Positions 24,945 through 35,190 of a stretch of DNA of 64,000 nt are shown piece by piece (position 1 is the stretch's first letter; each line of letters begins with the position of its first letter). Below the pieces are notes generated by a model. It was not told the origin of the DNA and did not search any database. It saw nothing but the letters and a program-made list of their open reading frames with translations. Made by a program: the position numbers and the translations under genes. Where the stretch lies: positions 98,228 to 162,227 of the forward strand of contig CASFYB010000001.1 of the NCBI GenBank assembly GCA_949298825.1. The letters run 5' to 3'. The DNA is from an uncultured Helicobacter sp. GTDB lineage: Bacteria > Campylobacterota > Campylobacteria > Campylobacterales > Helicobacteraceae.

Positions 24945-25862
24945 TTAAAAGCTAAATCCAAGTGTCAGGCCAAAAACATTTGTATGATTTTTTGGCTCAA
25001 CAAAATTCCCAACTATACCATCTGCTGAAGTCGCACTCACAATATCAGAAGCATCAATAGACCAGAAATCCCAATAGGCATTAATCTTGATTGAATAGGT
25101 TGGCAAAATATAATAGCGTATTCCCATGCTAAGACGTCCACCATACCCTATACTTTGTTTAAAAAAGACATCTTTGTTATATCCCACATCTGTGAGCGTT
25201 GAAGTATTATGGCCAAAAAGCAAGATTCTGTATTCTAATGCACTGATCAAAGAAAGTTGCGGATTTACTGGTATTTCTCCACTCATCCCGATTGGCAAAT
25301 ACAAATACCCTTGATAACGATAATAGCTAGCTTTTATACCGGGTTTATCCTCTAGGTGATTTCTTAAAAACCTATATCCAAGCCCCGTATAAACAAAAAA
25401 CATTTCCTTCTTATCAAATAACGTAAGGCCAAACTTTGTAGCACCTGATATATACCAATCTGTAGACTTTGTCTTATAAGGCGTGACATTACCATGACCA
25501 TCTTGTATGCCTCCATCATAGGCATTAGCCCCTACATGCGTATCATAGGTCAGATCCATCTGGAATCTAAATAAGTCTCTAACATATCCAAGAGAGGCAA
25601 AGAGATTAAACATGGGTCCAGAGATATGCATCACACCTGGCTCTGCATATCTATAGTAGGATAAACCCAAACCTATATCATATAAAAATATTTCTGAAGA
25701 TACATTGCGCAAAGAAGGCTGCTGGGCTGACTGGCCATAACCTTGATTATACCCGCCCGTATAGCCATATCTCCCAGCACCAGCCATCCCACTAGGCGGT
25801 ATAGCATATGCGATGCCTAAAGATAAACACGATATTAGAAAAATTTTATTAGCGATTTTCAA
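24945..25862 (-). CDS. Helicobacter outer membrane beta-barrel protein
   Basis: A 305-residue protein with a signal peptide (KIFLISCLSLGIAYA), a short Gly/Tyr/Gln-rich linker (YGYTGGYNQGYGQ), then alternating strands and a C-terminal FGLTLGFSF ending in Phe, the barrel-assembly signature. No enzymatic motif is seen. It is the last gene of the minus-strand zinc-uptake cluster, and its ATG overlaps the end of a 57-codon gene by 14 bp. The coupling suggests shared regulation with metal uptake, which is inference. The family is probably one of the smaller Helicobacter OMP groups, which I cannot name with certainty. Confidence 0.75.
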   Translation of the reverse strand: MKIANKIFLISCLSLGIAYAIPPSGMAGAGRYGYTGGYNQGYGQSAQQPSLRNVSSEIFLYDIGLGLSYYRYAEPGVMHISGPMFNLFASLGYVRDLFRFQMDLTYDTHVGANAYDGGIQDGHGNVTPYKTKSTDWYISGATKFGLTLFDKKEMFFVYTGLGYRFLRNHLEDKPGIKASYYRYQGYLYLPIGMSGEIPVNPQLSLISALEYRILLFGHNTSTLTDVGYNKDVFFKQSIGYGGRLSMGIRYYILPTYSIKINAYWDFWSIDASDIVSATSADGIVGNFVEPKNHTNVFGLTLGFSF

Positions 25863-26022
25863 GTATTTTGATTCTCGCTTCTAAAAGTTTAATCTGCTTT
25901 AAATTCTCTGCAGTGGCATTAATCTCTGCAATCAAAGCAAAGATAAAGAACAATAGCAAAAAAATAAAAATCATACCCATAAAAATAAGAGCTTTTAACA
26001 TTCTTTTATGCCTTGCATCCAT
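25849..26022 (-). CDS. Small membrane protein with a coiled-coil tail (57 residues)
   Basis: The frame starts at ATG 26022, preceded by AGGGG at a good distance, and ends at 25849 inside the start of the outer membrane protein gene. It reads MDARHKRMLKALIFMGMIFI and then a long hydrophobic run (FLLLFFIFALIAE). A helical tail with Leu/Ile at heptad spacing follows (LKQIKLLEARIKILENR). It begins 8 bp after the znuB stop and overlaps the next gene by 14 bp. This spacing makes it a real cistron of the operon rather than a chance frame. The function is unknown. Confidence 0.65.
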   Translation of the reverse strand: MDARHKRMLKALIFMGMIFIFLLLFFIFALIAEINATAENLKQIKLLEARIKILENR

Positions 26023-26030
26023 AAGCACCC

Positions 26031-26849
26031 CTATGCCTTACCTCTAAAATATCTAAAGGATAATACCCAAAAAAGTGCAAATACAGATACAAGAACAACA
26101 CAAGGCCCTATGCTCAAATCATACCCATAGGACAAAGCAAATCCACTCCACATCAACACCAAGGATAATAGACTTGATAATGCCATTTGAGAACGTAAAG
26201 ATGAGCTAAAAAATCCAGCAATATAAGCTGGAATAGATAAAATAGAAATCACCAAAATAAGACCTGCTACACTCATACTCATAACCACACCTAGCGCTAT
26301 TAAAACAAAGCTAAGCATGCTTAGAGTTTTTACCCAAATACCCTTAAGCTGACAAAATTCAAAATCATAAAATATGCCCAAAATCTCACGATAAAAAATA
26401 GTGATAATAAGAATCAAAAATGCATCAAATATCCCAATATACCACAAATCTTCCGTGCTTACAGCGATGATAGATCCAAATAAATAGCTAGAGAGATCTT
26501 TCCCATAGCCTTGTGATAAATCCATACAAATCACCCCAATAGCCATACCCATAGCCCAAAGTGCAGCAATATAGCTATCTAGAGAATCTTTATACCTTAG
26601 CTTTACCCACCCCATGATAAGGGCCATAAATACTGCAGATAATGCCGCACCAAGCATCGTACTAAAACCAAAAAATAAAGCAATCCCCACGCCACCAAAT
26701 GTACCATGTGCTACACCACCAGTCAAAAATACACTCTTAGAGCTCACAACTAGCGCGCCAATCACACCAGCACTTATACTAACAAGGATTGAAGCTAGCA
26801 GTGCATTTAGCAAAAAAGGGTAATGACTAAAAAACTCTATCATCTCCAT
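26031..26849 (-). CDS. znuB: Zinc/manganese-type ABC transporter permease (ZnuB family)
   Basis: A 272-residue inner membrane permease of the ABC-3 family with about eight predicted helices. The typical segments LLASILVSISAGVIGALVVS, FLTGGVAHGTFGGVGIALFF and VVMSMSVAGLILVISILSIP are visible; SVAGLILV is a conserved ABC-3 landmark. It would work with the ZnuC-like ATPase and ZnuA-like binding protein encoded upstream on the same strand, but mqo lies between. Zinc is the most likely metal because the binding protein has a His-rich loop. Start choice: another ATG two codons downstream is possible. Confidence 0.88.
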   Translation of the reverse strand: MEMIEFFSHYPFLLNALLASILVSISAGVIGALVVSSKSVFLTGGVAHGTFGGVGIALFFGFSTMLGAALSAVFMALIMGWVKLRYKDSLDSYIAALWAMGMAIGVICMDLSQGYGKDLSSYLFGSIIAVSTEDLWYIGIFDAFLILIITIFYREILGIFYDFEFCQLKGIWVKTLSMLSFVLIALGVVMSMSVAGLILVISILSIPAYIAGFFSSSLRSQMALSSLLSLVLMWSGFALSYGYDLSIGPCVVLVSVFALFWVLSFRYFRGKA

Positions 26850-26855
26850 AAGCTC

Positions 26856-28208
26856 TTATAAACTCGCGACTTCTTCTGGTGATAAATCTTTATAAAAACG
26901 CTCTAAATCAAGCTTACATCCCAAATAAGCCACAATCTCTTTAGAATCAATCATCGCATTTTCAAGACAACTTGTAGCTCCAGGAGATGGAGTCATATTA
27001 AAGGTAATTCCTTTATTGGTGATGATTTTTTTCTCACCTAAAACAAGCTTTTTCTCTGTCCTATCTAGGACTTGAGGGCGCACTTCGCCATACCCCTTGG
27101 CATATTGCAAATCTTCTAGCCTAAGAGATGGGATGATTTTTTGCGCGTCTTTTAAAAAGCCTCTTTTCCCAAAATAAGGCAACTCAAAGCTCATATTTTT
27201 AAAGACATAATTGCGGATTTCAGAATCTTTCATCAAATCTAGCACAATTTTTAATACATCCATATTTGCATCTAATTTAATCAACTCCCAGCCGATCTTA
27301 TCTAGCCAGTGCTTACCACGCTCCAATTTTGGCATAGACAAAGCAGTAGGTCCCATACGTGTTTTACCCTTGATGGCCACATCAGGATCCCCATGAATAG
27401 CTGCAAATGGTAGTTTTGGATTCTGCACGGTATAGACCTTACCTCTTAGCAAATCAGGTACAAAATAAAAACTACCTGCTACAGGTAAGCAGCCAAGATC
27501 TAGGCCATATCCCATCCCCTGGGCTAAAGGCAAAGAGTATGATCCAGCATCTACAAGCACAAATTTGGCATATATTTCATCCCCCTGCTTTGAAACTAAA
27601 GCATAGCCATCACCCCTAGGTTCGATTTTATTTACCCAGTAGTTTAAAAATGTTGCATTATTAGGATTTTTCTCCATAGCCTCTTTGACAAAATGCTCAC
27701 TCAAATAGCCATAATCAAGCCCGCACCAATCTTTCTCATATCCCATACCAACAACATTTTCATAACGATCAGCGCCATCTGATCCTTCAATAATCTTTGG
27801 CTCAATCTGCTTTAATTTTGCCTTATCAAAAAATTGGATTCCAGGAAAGATATCTCCAAACTCTTTAAAACGCTTTTGGATATACTCACACTCCAAGTCC
27901 CCCACCCCAATAGCCATTTTTTGATACTCAAAAATAGCCTTATTTTGCAGCTTTTTATTCAAAGCATAGTTACGCACCTTTTGGGCTGAAAACTTGACTT
28001 TAGCTGCTTTCTGGGCTGTGTAGTTTGTCTCGATGCTCCCATCATGGATAGTTTGAGAATTTGCCTTGGCATTTGAGCTTACTTTAGCCAGCCCATCGCA
28101 TTTATCAATAAGTGCAATATTTTTAACATCGCTATATTCGCTTAATACATAAAATGCTGCACAACCTGAAATACCTCCACCAATAATAGCAACCTCAAAC
28201 TCTTTCAT
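26856..28208 (-). CDS. mqo: Malate:quinone oxidoreductase (FAD-dependent)
   Basis: A 450-residue membrane-associated flavoenzyme that oxidises malate and reduces (mena)quinone. The N-terminal FAD-binding motif is [17 protein letters not shown]. Later family segments include [20 protein letters not shown] and [17 protein letters not shown], with [20 protein letters not shown] near the C-terminus. This is the divergent Mqo type found in Helicobacter and Campylobacter. Its ATG overlaps the znuC stop by 4 bp and its stop is 6 bp before znuB, so it is inside the metal-uptake operon. I recall mqo next to an NlpC/P60-type gene in H. pylori too. Confidence 0.9.
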   Translation of the reverse strand: MKEFEVAIIGGGISGCAAFYVLSEYSDVKNIALIDKCDGLAKVSSNAKANSQTIHDGSIETNYTAQKAAKVKFSAQKVRNYALNKKLQNKAIFEYQKMAIGVGDLECEYIQKRFKEFGDIFPGIQFFDKAKLKQIEPKIIEGSDGADRYENVVGMGYEKDWCGLDYGYLSEHFVKEAMEKNPNNATFLNYWVNKIEPRGDGYALVSKQGDEIYAKFVLVDAGSYSLPLAQGMGYGLDLGCLPVAGSFYFVPDLLRGKVYTVQNPKLPFAAIHGDPDVAIKGKTRMGPTALSMPKLERGKHWLDKIGWELIKLDANMDVLKIVLDLMKDSEIRNYVFKNMSFELPYFGKRGFLKDAQKIIPSLRLEDLQYAKGYGEVRPQVLDRTEKKLVLGEKKIITNKGITFNMTPSPGATSCLENAMIDSKEIVAYLGCKLDLERFYKDLSPEEVASL

Positions 28209-29026
28209 TTTCTACTCTCCAATATTTGATTTAAGATGTCAATTTCACAAATATGCCCTTGATTTGGCATCACTACCTGCGGCATATCATGCATGACCAC
28301 CTCACGATTGACTGACAAAACCCTAGAAGCATAACCCAAAAGTATTGAAATGTTATGACTTATCACAATTATAGGATAAAAGTTATTAAAAAACTTTAAT
28401 AAATCATAAATTTCTTTTTGGGCTTTTGTATCAATATTTGAAGTAGGCTCATCAAGCATTAGAATTTCTGGATCTCCGCACAATGCACGCGCTATTAAAA
28501 CTCGCTGGCGCTGCCCACCTGAAATCTCACTAATCTTGCACTTAGCTAAATGAGCGATCTCAAGTCTATTTAAAATCTCATAGGCACGCTTATTTTGCAA
28601 ATATGATGTGCGAAAACCAAAAGCCCTAGACTTCAAAAATCCCATCTTCACCACATCAATCACCTGTATTGGGAAATCCTTGTTAATCCCTGTATCCTGT
28701 GGTACATAGCCTATTTTATGATTCAAATCTTTTGCATAGCTAATCTCTCCACTCTTAGGTTTTAAAAGTCCAAGCATTAGCTTCATTAAGGTGCTTTTTC
28801 CACCGCCATTTGGACCAATTACTGCTAAAAAATCATGACTATAAACATCAAAGCTTACATTTCTTAGCACCTCTTCTTGGCCATAGGCAAATGAAAGATT
28901 AGAGCAGCTAATAATGGGTTCATTTGTCTGATTTTCCATAGTCCCATCACCCTTTTCTTCTTGATTCATATTCCAGATTCTTGTAGGGATAGTAATCTTA
29001 GCGATATTTTCATGTCTCAATGCCAT
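28205..29026 (-). CDS. znuC: Zinc/manganese-type ABC transporter ATP-binding protein (ZnuC family)
   Basis: A 273-residue ABC ATPase. Walker A is [10 protein letters not shown] (about residue 75), the Q loop is YVPQDTG, the signature is SGGQRQRV, Walker B is EILMLDEPT, and the switch His is VISHN. The start at 29026 has a strong AAGGAGG ribosome-binding site, although it adds about 30 residues before the ABC domain. It lies 10 bp after the znuA stop and overlaps mqo. It energises uptake through the ZnuB-like permease. Confidence 0.9.
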   Translation of the reverse strand: MALRHENIAKITIPTRIWNMNQEEKGDGTMENQTNEPIISCSNLSFAYGQEEVLRNVSFDVYSHDFLAVIGPNGGGKSTLMKLMLGLLKPKSGEISYAKDLNHKIGYVPQDTGINKDFPIQVIDVVKMGFLKSRAFGFRTSYLQNKRAYEILNRLEIAHLAKCKISEISGGQRQRVLIARALCGDPEILMLDEPTSNIDTKAQKEIYDLLKFFNNFYPIIVISHNISILLGYASRVLSVNREVVMHDMPQVVMPNQGHICEIDILNQILESRK

Positions 29027-29035
29027 TTTCCCTCC

Positions 29036-29854
29036 TTAGTACTCATTAGCTATTTTCTTGGCCATCTGCATTAAATTTTCAACCCAATCATAGGCAAATG
29101 GATCAAGCTCTGAGATCTTCAAACCATACTCTTTAGCTAATAAATGCACAGTTTTATCAGAAAACTGTGGCTGCTTATAAATCACTTTTAGGTTATTTTG
29201 TTTTATCTGCTGGCTGATCTCTTGCATATGCCTGATTTTTACCCCCTTATTATCAGCCTCTATAGCCAACTCCAATAGACCATATTCTTTGGCCAAGTAT
29301 TCAAATGCTGGATGAAAAACCAAAAACACCTTTTTGGCCTCAGGATGCGAAAAAATCCCATGCAATAAAGAATCTAGTTCATCAATCTTAATAAGAAAAT
29401 TTGAAAGATTATGTGCGTATTCTTGAGATCTCTCTGCATCTTGCATACTTAAAATTTGAGCTATATACTGGGCATATTCTTTGGCAAACTCTACAGAAAG
29501 CCAAATGTGATTATCATGTCTGCGATGATCATGGTGAGTATCATGAGAGGCATCATATATTTTAGATGGGGGGATAAATCTCATCTGCTTAGCAGAATCT
29601 AAAAAACGTTTTTTCCAGCGATCCTCAAAATCAAGCCCAATGCCAAAATACAAAGCACTATCTTTAAGCTCTTTCATCTGAGAGATTAGTGGCTCATATT
29701 GCTCTGGATTCTGATTATTTGGCACCATCACATATACATCTACTAAATCTTTGGCAATCTGATGGATAAAATAGGCTTGTGGGGCAATAGATACGGCTAC
29801 TTTTATTTTTGCCTCAGCATAGATGCACAATATTAAAACAAGTAGCCACCTCAT
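29036..29854 (-). CDS. znuA: Periplasmic metal-binding protein of a zinc-type ABC transporter (ZnuA family)
   Basis: A 272-residue cluster A-I substrate-binding protein with signal peptide (WLLVLILCIYAEAK). VSIAPQAYFIHQIAKD opens the first lobe. YFGIGLDFEDRW follows, then a His-rich loop (HDTHHDHRRHDNHIWLS) before the second lobe. FLVFHPAFEYLAKEYGL carries another metal-ligand His, and EISQQIKQNNLKVIYKQP the linker to the last domain. The His-rich loop favours zinc over manganese. Its start overlaps the NlpC/P60 gene stop by 4 bp. Confidence 0.88.
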   Translation of the reverse strand: MRWLLVLILCIYAEAKIKVAVSIAPQAYFIHQIAKDLVDVYVMVPNNQNPEQYEPLISQMKELKDSALYFGIGLDFEDRWKKRFLDSAKQMRFIPPSKIYDASHDTHHDHRRHDNHIWLSVEFAKEYAQYIAQILSMQDAERSQEYAHNLSNFLIKIDELDSLLHGIFSHPEAKKVFLVFHPAFEYLAKEYGLLELAIEADNKGVKIRHMQEISQQIKQNNLKVIYKQPQFSDKTVHLLAKEYGLKISELDPFAYDWVENLMQMAKKIANEY

Positions 29855-31221
29855 TGTCCTACCTTCTTAGAATCAAGCTTTAAAATATAATCATACAAAT
29901 CTGACATCCCTAAAATACGATCTAATAGGGTTTTAGCTTTTTTAATTCTACCATTTTTTTGATTTTCTGGTACAAGAGTAGTAATCACTGCCCCTCCCAA
30001 AAGATTTTCTGTTTTATAGCGTAAACTTCTAGTAGTTACACTCCAAGCACTATGTGCCACAATGGCCCTTCCATCCATGCTGCCAATATAAAGCATAATA
30101 TGCCCCTTAAGCCATAAAATAGTGGCAAATGGCGTGGCATTTTTAATAATATAGGCTTCTTTTTCTTCTGCCTTCATCCTGCTTAAATCAATCATATTAT
30201 TTGCATATTTAGCTTGAGCAGCAGAGTTTCTAGGCAAAAAGATTCCAAAGTTTGCAAAACTATCACGGATAAAAGCAGAGCAATCTCTACTCTCTAAAGC
30301 CCCTCCCCAACCATAAAAATCCCCCAACATGGAATCAACAACGCTTGCCATCGCAATAGGACTAAGCCTTCTTGGGAAAAGAGAAAAGTCATCGCGCTTA
30401 ACCTTAGCCCTTATAAGTTCTAGCATTCCATTGGCCTTTCTATAAGGCAGATAGATGGGATAAAACTCTGCATTAGCTTCAGAGCCCTTTACCCCCCTAA
30501 TAGCAAAAATCTCTCCCATACGCGCAAGATACATAAACTCTCCAGCATCATTATAAATACCAATCCGATCATGATTTGGCATCACATATTGCTTAATGCC
30601 CAATAAAAGTTTCTCATCCTCTGGCGTGATTTTTGCTAAATCCTCTACCCTGACCCAGCCATAAACAAAGCTACTTTGGATATGTGCCCATTCTTTTGTG
30701 GGGTTAAAATGCGTGATTAAGACTGGAGTCCCAGCAAAGATCAAAGAATTTTGCCAACGATCAAATGGGTAATTCTCTCGTGTTTTAAAATAAGGCTTAA
30801 GTGTCGGGACTGCCCTAACCATAGCATCCCTAGTGACAATGGCCTTTATCTCAGCACTAGGATAATTCACTATATCTAGAGAATCATAAATTTCTTGCAA
30901 TTCTTTATAGCTATAGGGTTTTAAATTAGGGCCATAGCCTTTTAGCTTCAAAAGACTAGGTGCCATCCAAAAAACTTCTTCGACATTAAGATTTGGGCTT
31001 GGGTCAGTCCATGGCCAATACCAAATCTTCAAATAATTCTCTTTGAGTGTTTCTGTAATATTTTTAGGCAAAACCAGATCATTACCACTTAAAAAATAAC
31101 TAGAATCTTGAGGTAAATCTAGGCTTGCATTTTCTATTTTACTTTTTGGTGCACAGCCTATAAATACAGCCAGCAGTAAAAAGTAAACACAAAAAGAGAG
31201 TGCCTTAAAAAAATGTCTCAA
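29851..31221 (-). CDS. SH3 and NlpC/P60 domain lipoprotein (peptidoglycan endopeptidase)
   Basis: A 456-residue lipoprotein. The signal peptide ends in a lipobox (VFIGCAPKS), so it should be anchored in the envelope. A bacterial SH3 pair occupies about residues 130-270 (AIVTRDAMVRAVPTLKPYF; WAHIQSSFVYGWVRVEDL). The C-terminal NlpC/P60 domain follows: YGWGGALESRDCSAFIRDSF with the catalytic Cys, LKGHIMLYIG with the catalytic His, and the third residue in IVAHSAW. Such enzymes cut peptidoglycan stem peptides. It is co-transcribed with the zinc-uptake genes and overlaps both neighbours by 4 bp. Confidence 0.87.
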   Translation of the reverse strand: MRHFFKALSFCVYFLLLAVFIGCAPKSKIENASLDLPQDSSYFLSGNDLVLPKNITETLKENYLKIWYWPWTDPSPNLNVEEVFWMAPSLLKLKGYGPNLKPYSYKELQEIYDSLDIVNYPSAEIKAIVTRDAMVRAVPTLKPYFKTRENYPFDRWQNSLIFAGTPVLITHFNPTKEWAHIQSSFVYGWVRVEDLAKITPEDEKLLLGIKQYVMPNHDRIGIYNDAGEFMYLARMGEIFAIRGVKGSEANAEFYPIYLPYRKANGMLELIRAKVKRDDFSLFPRRLSPIAMASVVDSMLGDFYGWGGALESRDCSAFIRDSFANFGIFLPRNSAAQAKYANNMIDLSRMKAEEKEAYIIKNATPFATILWLKGHIMLYIGSMDGRAIVAHSAWSVTTRSLRYKTENLLGGAVITTLVPENQKNGRIKKAKTLLDRILGMSDLYDYILKLDSKKVGQ

Positions 31222-31562
31222 ATGAATTTCTCTTTATAAAAAGTCTCATCAAAGCCAAAATGCACATCCCCATTATCAAATTCTAATACCGGACGTTTAA
31301 TAAGGCTTGGGTTTTTGCTAGCTATTTCTAAAAGCTCTAAATCATTAAGATTCTGATCTTTTAGGCCTAGTTTTTTATAAGTTTGGCCTGCTTTATTGAT
31401 GATTTTTTGGACTCCAGCTTGAGCCTGCCATAGCTTTAGAACTTCTAGACTTGGAGCTGTCTTTTTAAAGTCTACAAACTCATACTCAATATTATGCTTT
31501 GTTAAAAACTCACATCCCTTTTTTACGCTATTACAATTTTTAATTCCATATACTTTTAGCAT
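31218..31562 (-). CDS. ArsC/Spx/YffB-family thioredoxin-fold protein
   Basis: A 114-residue protein with a thioredoxin-like start, LKVYGIKNCNSVKKGCEFL. The CNSVKKG motif and LIKRPVLEFDNG near the C-terminus are diagnostic for the ArsC-related family. YffB-type proteins with a single N-terminal Cys are glutathione- or thiol-linked reductases of unclear substrate. True arsenate reductase activity cannot be claimed, as the usual arsenic gene partners are absent. It is the first gene of the minus-strand cluster running to 24945 and overlaps the next gene by 4 bp. Confidence 0.8.
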   Translation of the reverse strand: MLKVYGIKNCNSVKKGCEFLTKHNIEYEFVDFKKTAPSLEVLKLWQAQAGVQKIINKAGQTYKKLGLKDQNLNDLELLEIASKNPSLIKRPVLEFDNGDVHFGFDETFYKEKFI

Positions 31563-31589
31563 TTTTAGCCCTTTAGTTTTGGCAAAATT

Positions 31590-33488
31590 TTACTTAAAAT
31601 GTGTAAATTCCTTTTGCTCATCTAAAGTATCTCTAATGACATTGATCACACAGTCCATCCCTCCAGCCAGACTAAATAACCAATACTTATGCGCATAAAG
31701 CCACTCTAGCTGCTTTGCCTTTCTCTCATCCTCATTACTCACATAGCGCACTAAAATCTTTGCAATATCTAGCTCCTGATGGAAAATATAAGACTGAATT
31801 GCATCTACAAAGTAGTCAGAAAATTCCTTCTCTTCAAAAAACTTTTTCACACGATCAACTTCATCTACCATTTTTTCTATGCGTTTAAAATCAAGCTTTT
31901 CTAATTGCCCTTTTTCATTTAATGCCTCTAGATCCTCTGTCAATTTAGCTAGCTTTAAAAATGTCTTTTCTACACGTGCTTTCTTTTTCAAGCCATAGGT
32001 GATAATTTTTTCACACTTTTTATACGCTTTATTGATATTTTTAGCACTTATCTTATCCTCCGGTTTTTTAAGCATAATTGGTGTTTTTTCCCTGCTTTTA
32101 TCTACCAGCTCAATAGCCTTAGAAAAAGGCATCTCAATACTACCATGGATTCTAGCACCACCTTCTGTCGCATTGATAACCTCAAGCTTATATGGCGTAT
32201 GAGCAATATCAGTCTCAAAAAACTGCAAAAATAATTTCCACACTAGCGTGGTCTCTACCTCGCCTCCTCCACCGTATTTCTCAACAAATACCTTTTGTTC
32301 TTTAGGCTTGATCTCATCACTTCCATAAATAGCACCCTTAGCATGGCTGCTACCATCCTCACCAAATGCCAAATCCTGACCAATAATAATGCAGCGCTTA
32401 AATCTACCATGCACAACCATTTCATAAGCCATATTAGCTGCACTCATACCAATGCCAACATATCCATATTCATGAAATCCAAACATATTGGTATACCCAA
32501 AGGGGCGCATAGAAAACTGCTTTACTCCATCTGTAATAGCATCTTTTAATGTAGGATGCACGATAGAAGTTAGCGCAAAGACTACGCCTTCTTGTGCCTT
32601 TTTTGGCGTATCAGTATAAAACTTGGCCGTAGCCTCTACTCTCTCTAAAGAAAGCACCACATCAGGCTTAATACCTGCTTGATAAAGAATAGGGAAACTA
32701 GCATCAATGCAAAATAATGTAGCATAGGGTGCAATCTGCTTTAAAAGTGGGAGCTGCTTAGATAGGCTAGGACCTGTAGAGACGATAATAGCCGTATCTC
32801 GATTTTTTAGATTCTCCACAAGATTGATAAGTGTCGGGGATTTTAGCATATCTGGTAGATTATAAATATGCTGCTTAATCCCAATAATCGCATCCTTTGT
32901 ATCATTACCCACAGAAATAACATTATGCTCAATAGCCCTAACAAAATGCCCACTAATCTCAGCAATATTGGCCTGATAACTCTCATAGAAAAAATTAAAT
33001 ATAAATAAATCATATACTTTGGCATAAAGACGAGATTTTTTATCCATCATAAAAAGAGAATTCACCATAACATAATTACAATAAGGCGCATATAAGATAA
33101 CAATCTTATCACTCAAAATATCTTCTGCAAAATCCAAAAGATTAAGCACAATAAATAAAATCTCAATCTCTGGCTCAATAACAACTATGCGAGAAATTTG
33201 CTCATTGCCTAAAAGCATTTTATAAAATACGCCATTACCTAAGCCATAAAAATATAAATAAGGATAATAGCTATAGGGTATAAAGTCTGTAATCTTTTGT
33301 AAAGTCTCTTCTAAGGGTTTATGAGGAAACAATGGCGCAGAATCTGACTTTCTGATAATATTAAAGTTTGCTGGATCATTATCCATGAAAACTTCAAATT
33401 TTTCATTTGGCTTGACCTGCATTAATGCAAGTGCTAAAAGCGGATCTTTTTGCTTAAGTGCTGAAAGATTTTTTTGATAAATATCCAT
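31590..33488 (-). CDS. DUF115 / motility accessory factor-like protein next to flaB
   Basis: A 632-residue cytoplasmic protein of the DUF115 (MptE-like) family. The central domain contains TAIIVSTGPSLSKQLPLLKQ, CIDASFPILYQAGIKPDVVL and a GQDLAFGEDGSSHAKG segment, the standard landmarks. Maf proteins of this family transfer nonulosonic acids or otherwise modify flagellin in Campylobacter and Helicobacter relatives. Location immediately downstream of flaB fits that role. I start at 33488 because GGGGAGAG precedes it; the frame opens five codons earlier. A second DUF115 gene lies at 49292-51202. Confidence 0.8.
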   Translation of the reverse strand: MDIYQKNLSALKQKDPLLALALMQVKPNEKFEVFMDNDPANFNIIRKSDSAPLFPHKPLEETLQKITDFIPYSYYPYLYFYGLGNGVFYKMLLGNEQISRIVVIEPEIEILFIVLNLLDFAEDILSDKIVILYAPYCNYVMVNSLFMMDKKSRLYAKVYDLFIFNFFYESYQANIAEISGHFVRAIEHNVISVGNDTKDAIIGIKQHIYNLPDMLKSPTLINLVENLKNRDTAIIVSTGPSLSKQLPLLKQIAPYATLFCIDASFPILYQAGIKPDVVLSLERVEATAKFYTDTPKKAQEGVVFALTSIVHPTLKDAITDGVKQFSMRPFGYTNMFGFHEYGYVGIGMSAANMAYEMVVHGRFKRCIIIGQDLAFGEDGSSHAKGAIYGSDEIKPKEQKVFVEKYGGGGEVETTLVWKLFLQFFETDIAHTPYKLEVINATEGGARIHGSIEMPFSKAIELVDKSREKTPIMLKKPEDKISAKNINKAYKKCEKIITYGLKKKARVEKTFLKLAKLTEDLEALNEKGQLEKLDFKRIEKMVDEVDRVKKFFEEKEFSDYFVDAIQSYIFHQELDIAKILVRYVSNEDERKAKQLEWLYAHKYWLFSLAGGMDCVINVIRDTLDEQKEFTHFK

Positions 33489-33541
33489 AAGCTCTCCCCA
33501 CATAAAAAATAATTCCCCAAATGCTACAAAAAACTTTTACA

Positions 33542-33587
33542 GCATTTGAGGAAATGCGCAGAACTTGGGGCAAAAGCCCCTAAGCGC
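33542..33587 (-). terminator. Terminator hairpins downstream of flaB
   Basis: On the flaB strand a GC-rich hairpin (TGCGC arms enclosing GGGGC-TTTT-GCCCC) is followed by a second hairpin GCATTT-CCTC-AAATGC. TGTAAAAGTTTTTT then follows. This combination should stop flaB transcripts before the DUF115 gene. Confidence 0.65.
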
Positions 33588-33604
33588 AAAGGTTAAAGTA
33601 AGAA

Positions 33605-35149
33605 TTATTGTAACAAGCGTAGAACGTTCTGCTGAACTGCATTGGCTTGAGCAAGTGCAAAGCTACCAGACTGAGCCAAGATGTTGTTCTTAGAGAAGTT
33701 AGCTGATTCTGCAGCAAAGTCCACATCTCTGATTTGAGATTCTGCAGCCTTAACATTAACTTGTGTGATAGATACGTTGTTGATTGTTGAGACCAACTGG
33801 ATCTGCACAGAACCGATATCTGCACGAACTTTATCTAATTGAATTCTAGCAGAATCCACCATATCCATTACAATCATCGCACCCTTAAGAGATGTTACAC
33901 CAGCACCAATACCCTGATGGTTTAGCTCTGCTTGAGCTACGTTGGCATTTGCACCAGCAGCAGAAGCCATATCTGCGTTAAATATACCCTTAATCTGGCG
34001 TAAGTTAGCTGTCATCTCAGCCACACCTTGAGCAGAGTGGAATCCAACATGTGAGAAATTCACACCACTAACAATAATATCTCTAGCATCTGTTCTAATT
34101 AATGTCAAACGACCAACAATAGCATGATTGTATCCAGAGATACCAGCAAAGTTTCCTCCACCAAATACGGCTCCAGAATCTTCATCTGCATGGATTGAGA
34201 TAGCGCGTCCATCATTGCTCTTTAAGTTCAAGCGACCTGTAATATCTAAAGATGCCTCAACACCTGTTTGATCTTTTACAGAGTTAATCGCATTGACTAA
34301 ACGACCATCAGAGTCATTTTTCTTAACACCATTAATAGTACCAATTTCTACACCATTGATCACAAGTCCTCTAACTGTACCAGATAATACTGGGCTTGAA
34401 CCTGTAGCCTGGACATTATAGGTTGCACGTACACCAAGCTTATCAGAGAAGCGATTGATAACCTCGCTTAAAGCACCAATACCAGTACCAGCAGAAGTAG
34501 AAATCTTAACAGTTTCCAATTCAAAGTTATTCACACCATCTACTGCCTTAAACTTAAATGCCACATCTGTAAGGTTAGTTCCAGCACCAGAAGCCTTCAT
34601 ACCCGGACCATCAAATGAAGCAGTCTCCATACGTACATGTCCAATTTTGTCTGAACTAGTAGATCCAATAGAAGCCTTAACGGTTGTATTAGAATAAGCA
34701 CCAATTTGGAACTCTCTATTAGTAAAGGCACCAGAGAGCATATTCTGACCATTAAAGCTTGTAGTATTAGCAATATTATCTAGCTCTTCCATTAGACGCT
34801 GAATATCACTCTGAAGTGATTTTCTTGATTCTTGTGTCTGACCATCTTGTGCAGCTTGGATTGCTTTAGTCTTAATGGTATCTAAGATTTTTAGTTGCTC
34901 ATCCATCGCCTTATCAGCAATCTGGATCAAACCAATCGCATCATTTGCGTTCTTAATAGCTTGACCCAAACTCTCACTTTGAGACCTAAGGCTATCTGCA
35001 ATTGCCATACCCGAAGCATCATCTGCTGCTTTGTTGATTCTCAAACCAGAGCTAAGCTTCTCCAATGAATTAGCGATATTTCTATTTGTCTGCACACCGA
35101 TAGTATGCGCATTTAGAGCCGCTACGTTTGTATTTATCCTAAAACTCAT
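33605..35149 (-). CDS. flaB: Flagellin B
   Basis: A minor flagellin of 514 residues, the exact length I recall for H. pylori FlaB. It has the conserved N-terminal D0/D1 ([35 protein letters not shown]) and C-terminal D1/D0 ([36 protein letters not shown]). The central region keeps FlaB-like segments such as [20 protein letters not shown] and [17 protein letters not shown] sigma-54 promoter lies upstream, as for flaB but not flaA in H. pylori. The topA neighbour (divergent) and the DUF115 gene also match the flaB locus. The protein is exported by the flagellar type III system and is a probable glycosylation target. Confidence 0.93.
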   Translation of the reverse strand: MSFRINTNVAALNAHTIGVQTNRNIANSLEKLSSGLRINKAADDASGMAIADSLRSQSESLGQAIKNANDAIGLIQIADKAMDEQLKILDTIKTKAIQAAQDGQTQESRKSLQSDIQRLMEELDNIANTTSFNGQNMLSGAFTNREFQIGAYSNTTVKASIGSTSSDKIGHVRMETASFDGPGMKASGAGTNLTDVAFKFKAVDGVNNFELETVKISTSAGTGIGALSEVINRFSDKLGVRATYNVQATGSSPVLSGTVRGLVINGVEIGTINGVKKNDSDGRLVNAINSVKDQTGVEASLDITGRLNLKSNDGRAISIHADEDSGAVFGGGNFAGISGYNHAIVGRLTLIRTDARDIIVSGVNFSHVGFHSAQGVAEMTANLRQIKGIFNADMASAAGANANVAQAELNHQGIGAGVTSLKGAMIVMDMVDSARIQLDKVRADIGSVQIQLVSTINNVSITQVNVKAAESQIRDVDFAAESANFSKNNILAQSGSFALAQANAVQQNVLRLLQ

Positions 35150-35190
35150 GTTGCATCCTTTGCGTTTATTTGTGATACGGCAAATTTAAA

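Noticed and set aside
31218..31562. Naming the ArsC-like protein an arsenate reductase
   Set aside because: No arsenic resistance genes nearby, and this subfamily includes many proteins without that activity.
33605..35149. Calling the flagellin FlaA
   Set aside because: The sigma-54 promoter, 514-residue length, FlaB-like middle region and topA/DUF115 neighbours all indicate FlaB.
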